Shown one piece after another: positions 62,685 through 64,000 of a DNA stretch of 64,000 bases (position 1 is its first letter; each line of letters opens with the position of its first letter). Origin of the DNA: Cerioporus squamosus (lineage: Eukaryota; Basidiomycota; Agaricomycetes; Polyporales; Polyporaceae); the NCBI GenBank assembly GCA_022592435.1, contig JABYQS010000092.1, positions 1 to 64,000 on the forward strand, given 5' to 3'. The translations under genes and the position numbers were made by a program. The notes beneath the pieces are model-generated. The model ran no database searches. It worked only from the letters and a program-made list of their open reading frames with translations, and was not told the DNA's origin.

Positions 62685-64000
62685 CGCGCCGCGCACGTTG
62701 GACGCTGTCGCAGTCGTCGTCGACGTCGTGGAGGACGGTGGTGGAGCCGAGTCGCAACCCGCGCAGCTGCGAAGTCAATGACGGTGGTTCCAGGCGCCCA
62801 ACGGGGAGTGCCGCGCTCTGGCTGTGCACCTCCTCTCCTCGCGTCCGAGGTTTCCCTTTGTCGCCCTCTTCCTTCGCCGCTCAAGACGTCGCTCCGGGTC
62901 GTCCAGTGCAGGCGCGTCGCTCTCGCTCACGAGCGTTCGCTGCAGCAGCGTCCGCCCAGCACTCAGTGGCACTCACTCCGTCTCCCTGCCTCTGCGCCTG
63001 TCCGCCCGTCCGCCCGTCCTCCGCTGCTCACCCTCTCGACTCGACGATTCGTGCGCCGGTGGATAGCGAGGCTGATGGAGGCTGGGAAGGCCGGCTGTAG
63101 TACGCTTCCGCGATGTAGTAAGCACAGCAATGGGATCTCTCTGGATATGCCACGCACCTCGTCCGCTCCACGTCTGCGCACATGTCTCCGCGCCGCAACA
63201 CACATCCATCCGCCCCCAGACCTCAGGCTCGTGCTTTGGCGGCAGCGCGCTCCAGCTACGCGGACATGGTGCACGCCTACTCCCGCTGCTACTACTTCTC
63301 AAGGTACGTCTCCATGATCTGGAGCACCTCGGGCGATGCTCACTTGATCACTCTAGCTGCCAGCTACTACGCTTGCCACGCCGGCCGACGGCCGAGAGAT
63401 CCTCGCGCCCGCACGCACTCTCCCTCTCTACCCATAAATCCGGTCGGCGCACCCGCTTCCGTCCTCCACCTGCCTCACGAATATGTCGCAACGCTTGCGA
63501 ATGGCCCTGCCCAACGTGAGCCGACCAGTCGTCGACGCCCCGACCGCCGCCTCGCGGGAATCACAAGAACTCTGCCGACTGCCCGACAGACTCGCCCGTA
63601 CCGGCAGCACATCGTCGCGCACGCATGCGCTATTGTACGTGAACGATAGCGGCGTGCTCTACGAACCCGGGAAGGTACGTTTCGCCCGGATCGGACGCCT
63701 CTACGTCCGTCTACGCTCGGAATCCCGCCGGCTCCCACTCAAAACCTCAAGTTTCGACTAACGCACCCTGCAGAGCTCCAGCCGTGTCCCGACACAGCGT
63801 CCGGACACGCCTGCAACTCTTTGGGCCAATGCGCGCCGGTCTCGCGCCGATCGGACGAGGTCAAAAATCGCGTCCAAAACGCGATATCGTTGCTCGTCGG
63901 GAGACTCGACCGAGCACCTCGCCCTCCCGCCCCGTCCCTACCCCGGCGACCCTCACAACCGCCTCTGGCACTAGCGGCGGACTCATACAAGTGCCGTAAG
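62685..64000. other. Right edge: promoter region and possible cut gene
   Basis: Upstream of the DUF300 gene. No firm gene. From about 63483 on the plus strand a frame with an ATG, a GGGAAG/GTACGT donor at 63675 and a CTGCAG acceptor near 63774 could be the start of a gene running off the window; see the next entry. Confidence 0.4.
63483..64000 (+). CDS. Possible 5' part of a truncated unrecognised gene
   Basis: An ATG at 63483 opens a frame ending in YVNDSGVLYEPGK at a good GTACGT donor. After a CTGCAG acceptor near 63774 a frame stays open to the window end and contains DEVKNRVQNAISLLVGRLDR, which looks like a real helix. The two pieces do not join in phase as written (one base is lacking), so either another exon, another donor or a consensus indel is involved. 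No domain was recognised. Confidence 0.25.

Overview
This is eukaryotic nuclear DNA from a filamentous basidiomycete, most lik​ely an Agaricomycete (a polypore-type wood or litter fungus is my guess, low confidence). Genes are split by many short introns (mostly 48-70 bp, GT..AG) and some exons are tiny. The shikimate pathway is carried by one five-domain AROM protein. The window also has HET-domain, F-box, ferric-reductase and lineage-restricted gene families typical of these fungi. I built the gene models by hand from splice signals, reading-frame phase and protein similarity; nothing was searched against a database.

Layout. 1-4.6 kb: gene-poor, but it holds a 37-bp piece of the 5' end of the large-subunit rRNA gene. 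4.6-6.3 kb (-): decayed F-box gene. 6.5-8.7 kb (-): intact 8-exon ferric reductase. 9.2-11.5 kb (-): 12-exon mitochondrial alternative NADH dehydrogenase. 12.1-13.8 kb (+): F-box protein, paralogue of the decayed copy. 14.9-19.9 kb: three diverged copies of one unrecognised family, one with a proline-rich tail. 20.7-21.9 kb (-): short-chain dehydrogenase, followed by two broken pieces of the same gene in opposite orientations. 22.8-24.7 kb: divergent mitochondrial pair (complex I NDUFA2-type subunit and a two-HMG-box protein). 25.3 kb (-): fragment of a HET-gene paralogue. 25.9-27.3 kb (-): Rax1-like RGS membrane protein. 27.6-28.4 kb (+): Mediator subunit 8. 29.1-31.3 kb (+): HET-domain protein. 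31.7-38.2 kb: divergent pair of large unrecognised proteins. 40.5-42.7 kb (+): second ferric reductase. 43.3-44.4 kb (-): aminoglycoside-phosphotransferase-like protein. 45.3-45.7 kb (-): TFIIH subunit TFB5. 46.1-47.7 kb (+): ribose-5-phosphate isomerase. 48.7-49.9 kb (+): C2H2 zinc-finger protein. 51.2-54.2 kb (+): large secreted protein of probable DUF5695 type. 54.3-59.6 kb (-): AROM. 60.1-62.7 kb (-): TMEM184/DUF300 membrane protein. The last 1.3 kb may hold the start of a gene cut by the window edge.

There is no metabolic gene cluster with a backbone enzyme. Several genes are mitochondrial or redox related (NADH dehydrogenase, NDUFA2-type subunit, HMG-box protein, two ferric reductases). 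Ribose-5-phosphate isomerase (pentose phosphate pathway) and AROM (shikimate pathway) both belong to primary carbon metabolism, though not adjacent steps.

A recurring oddity is single-base frameshifts inside otherwise well-conserved coding sequence: three in AROM, and one each in ferric reductase 2, the zinc-finger gene, the DUF300 gene and the F-box gene, plus several in the large unrecognised gene. Most sit in 2-4-base homopolymers. Because AROM is needed for prototrophy, I read these mainly as residual consensus errors rather than gene death. The F-box copy at 4.6-6.3 kb and the gene at 31.7-33.2 kb also carry in-frame stops and look truly decayed.
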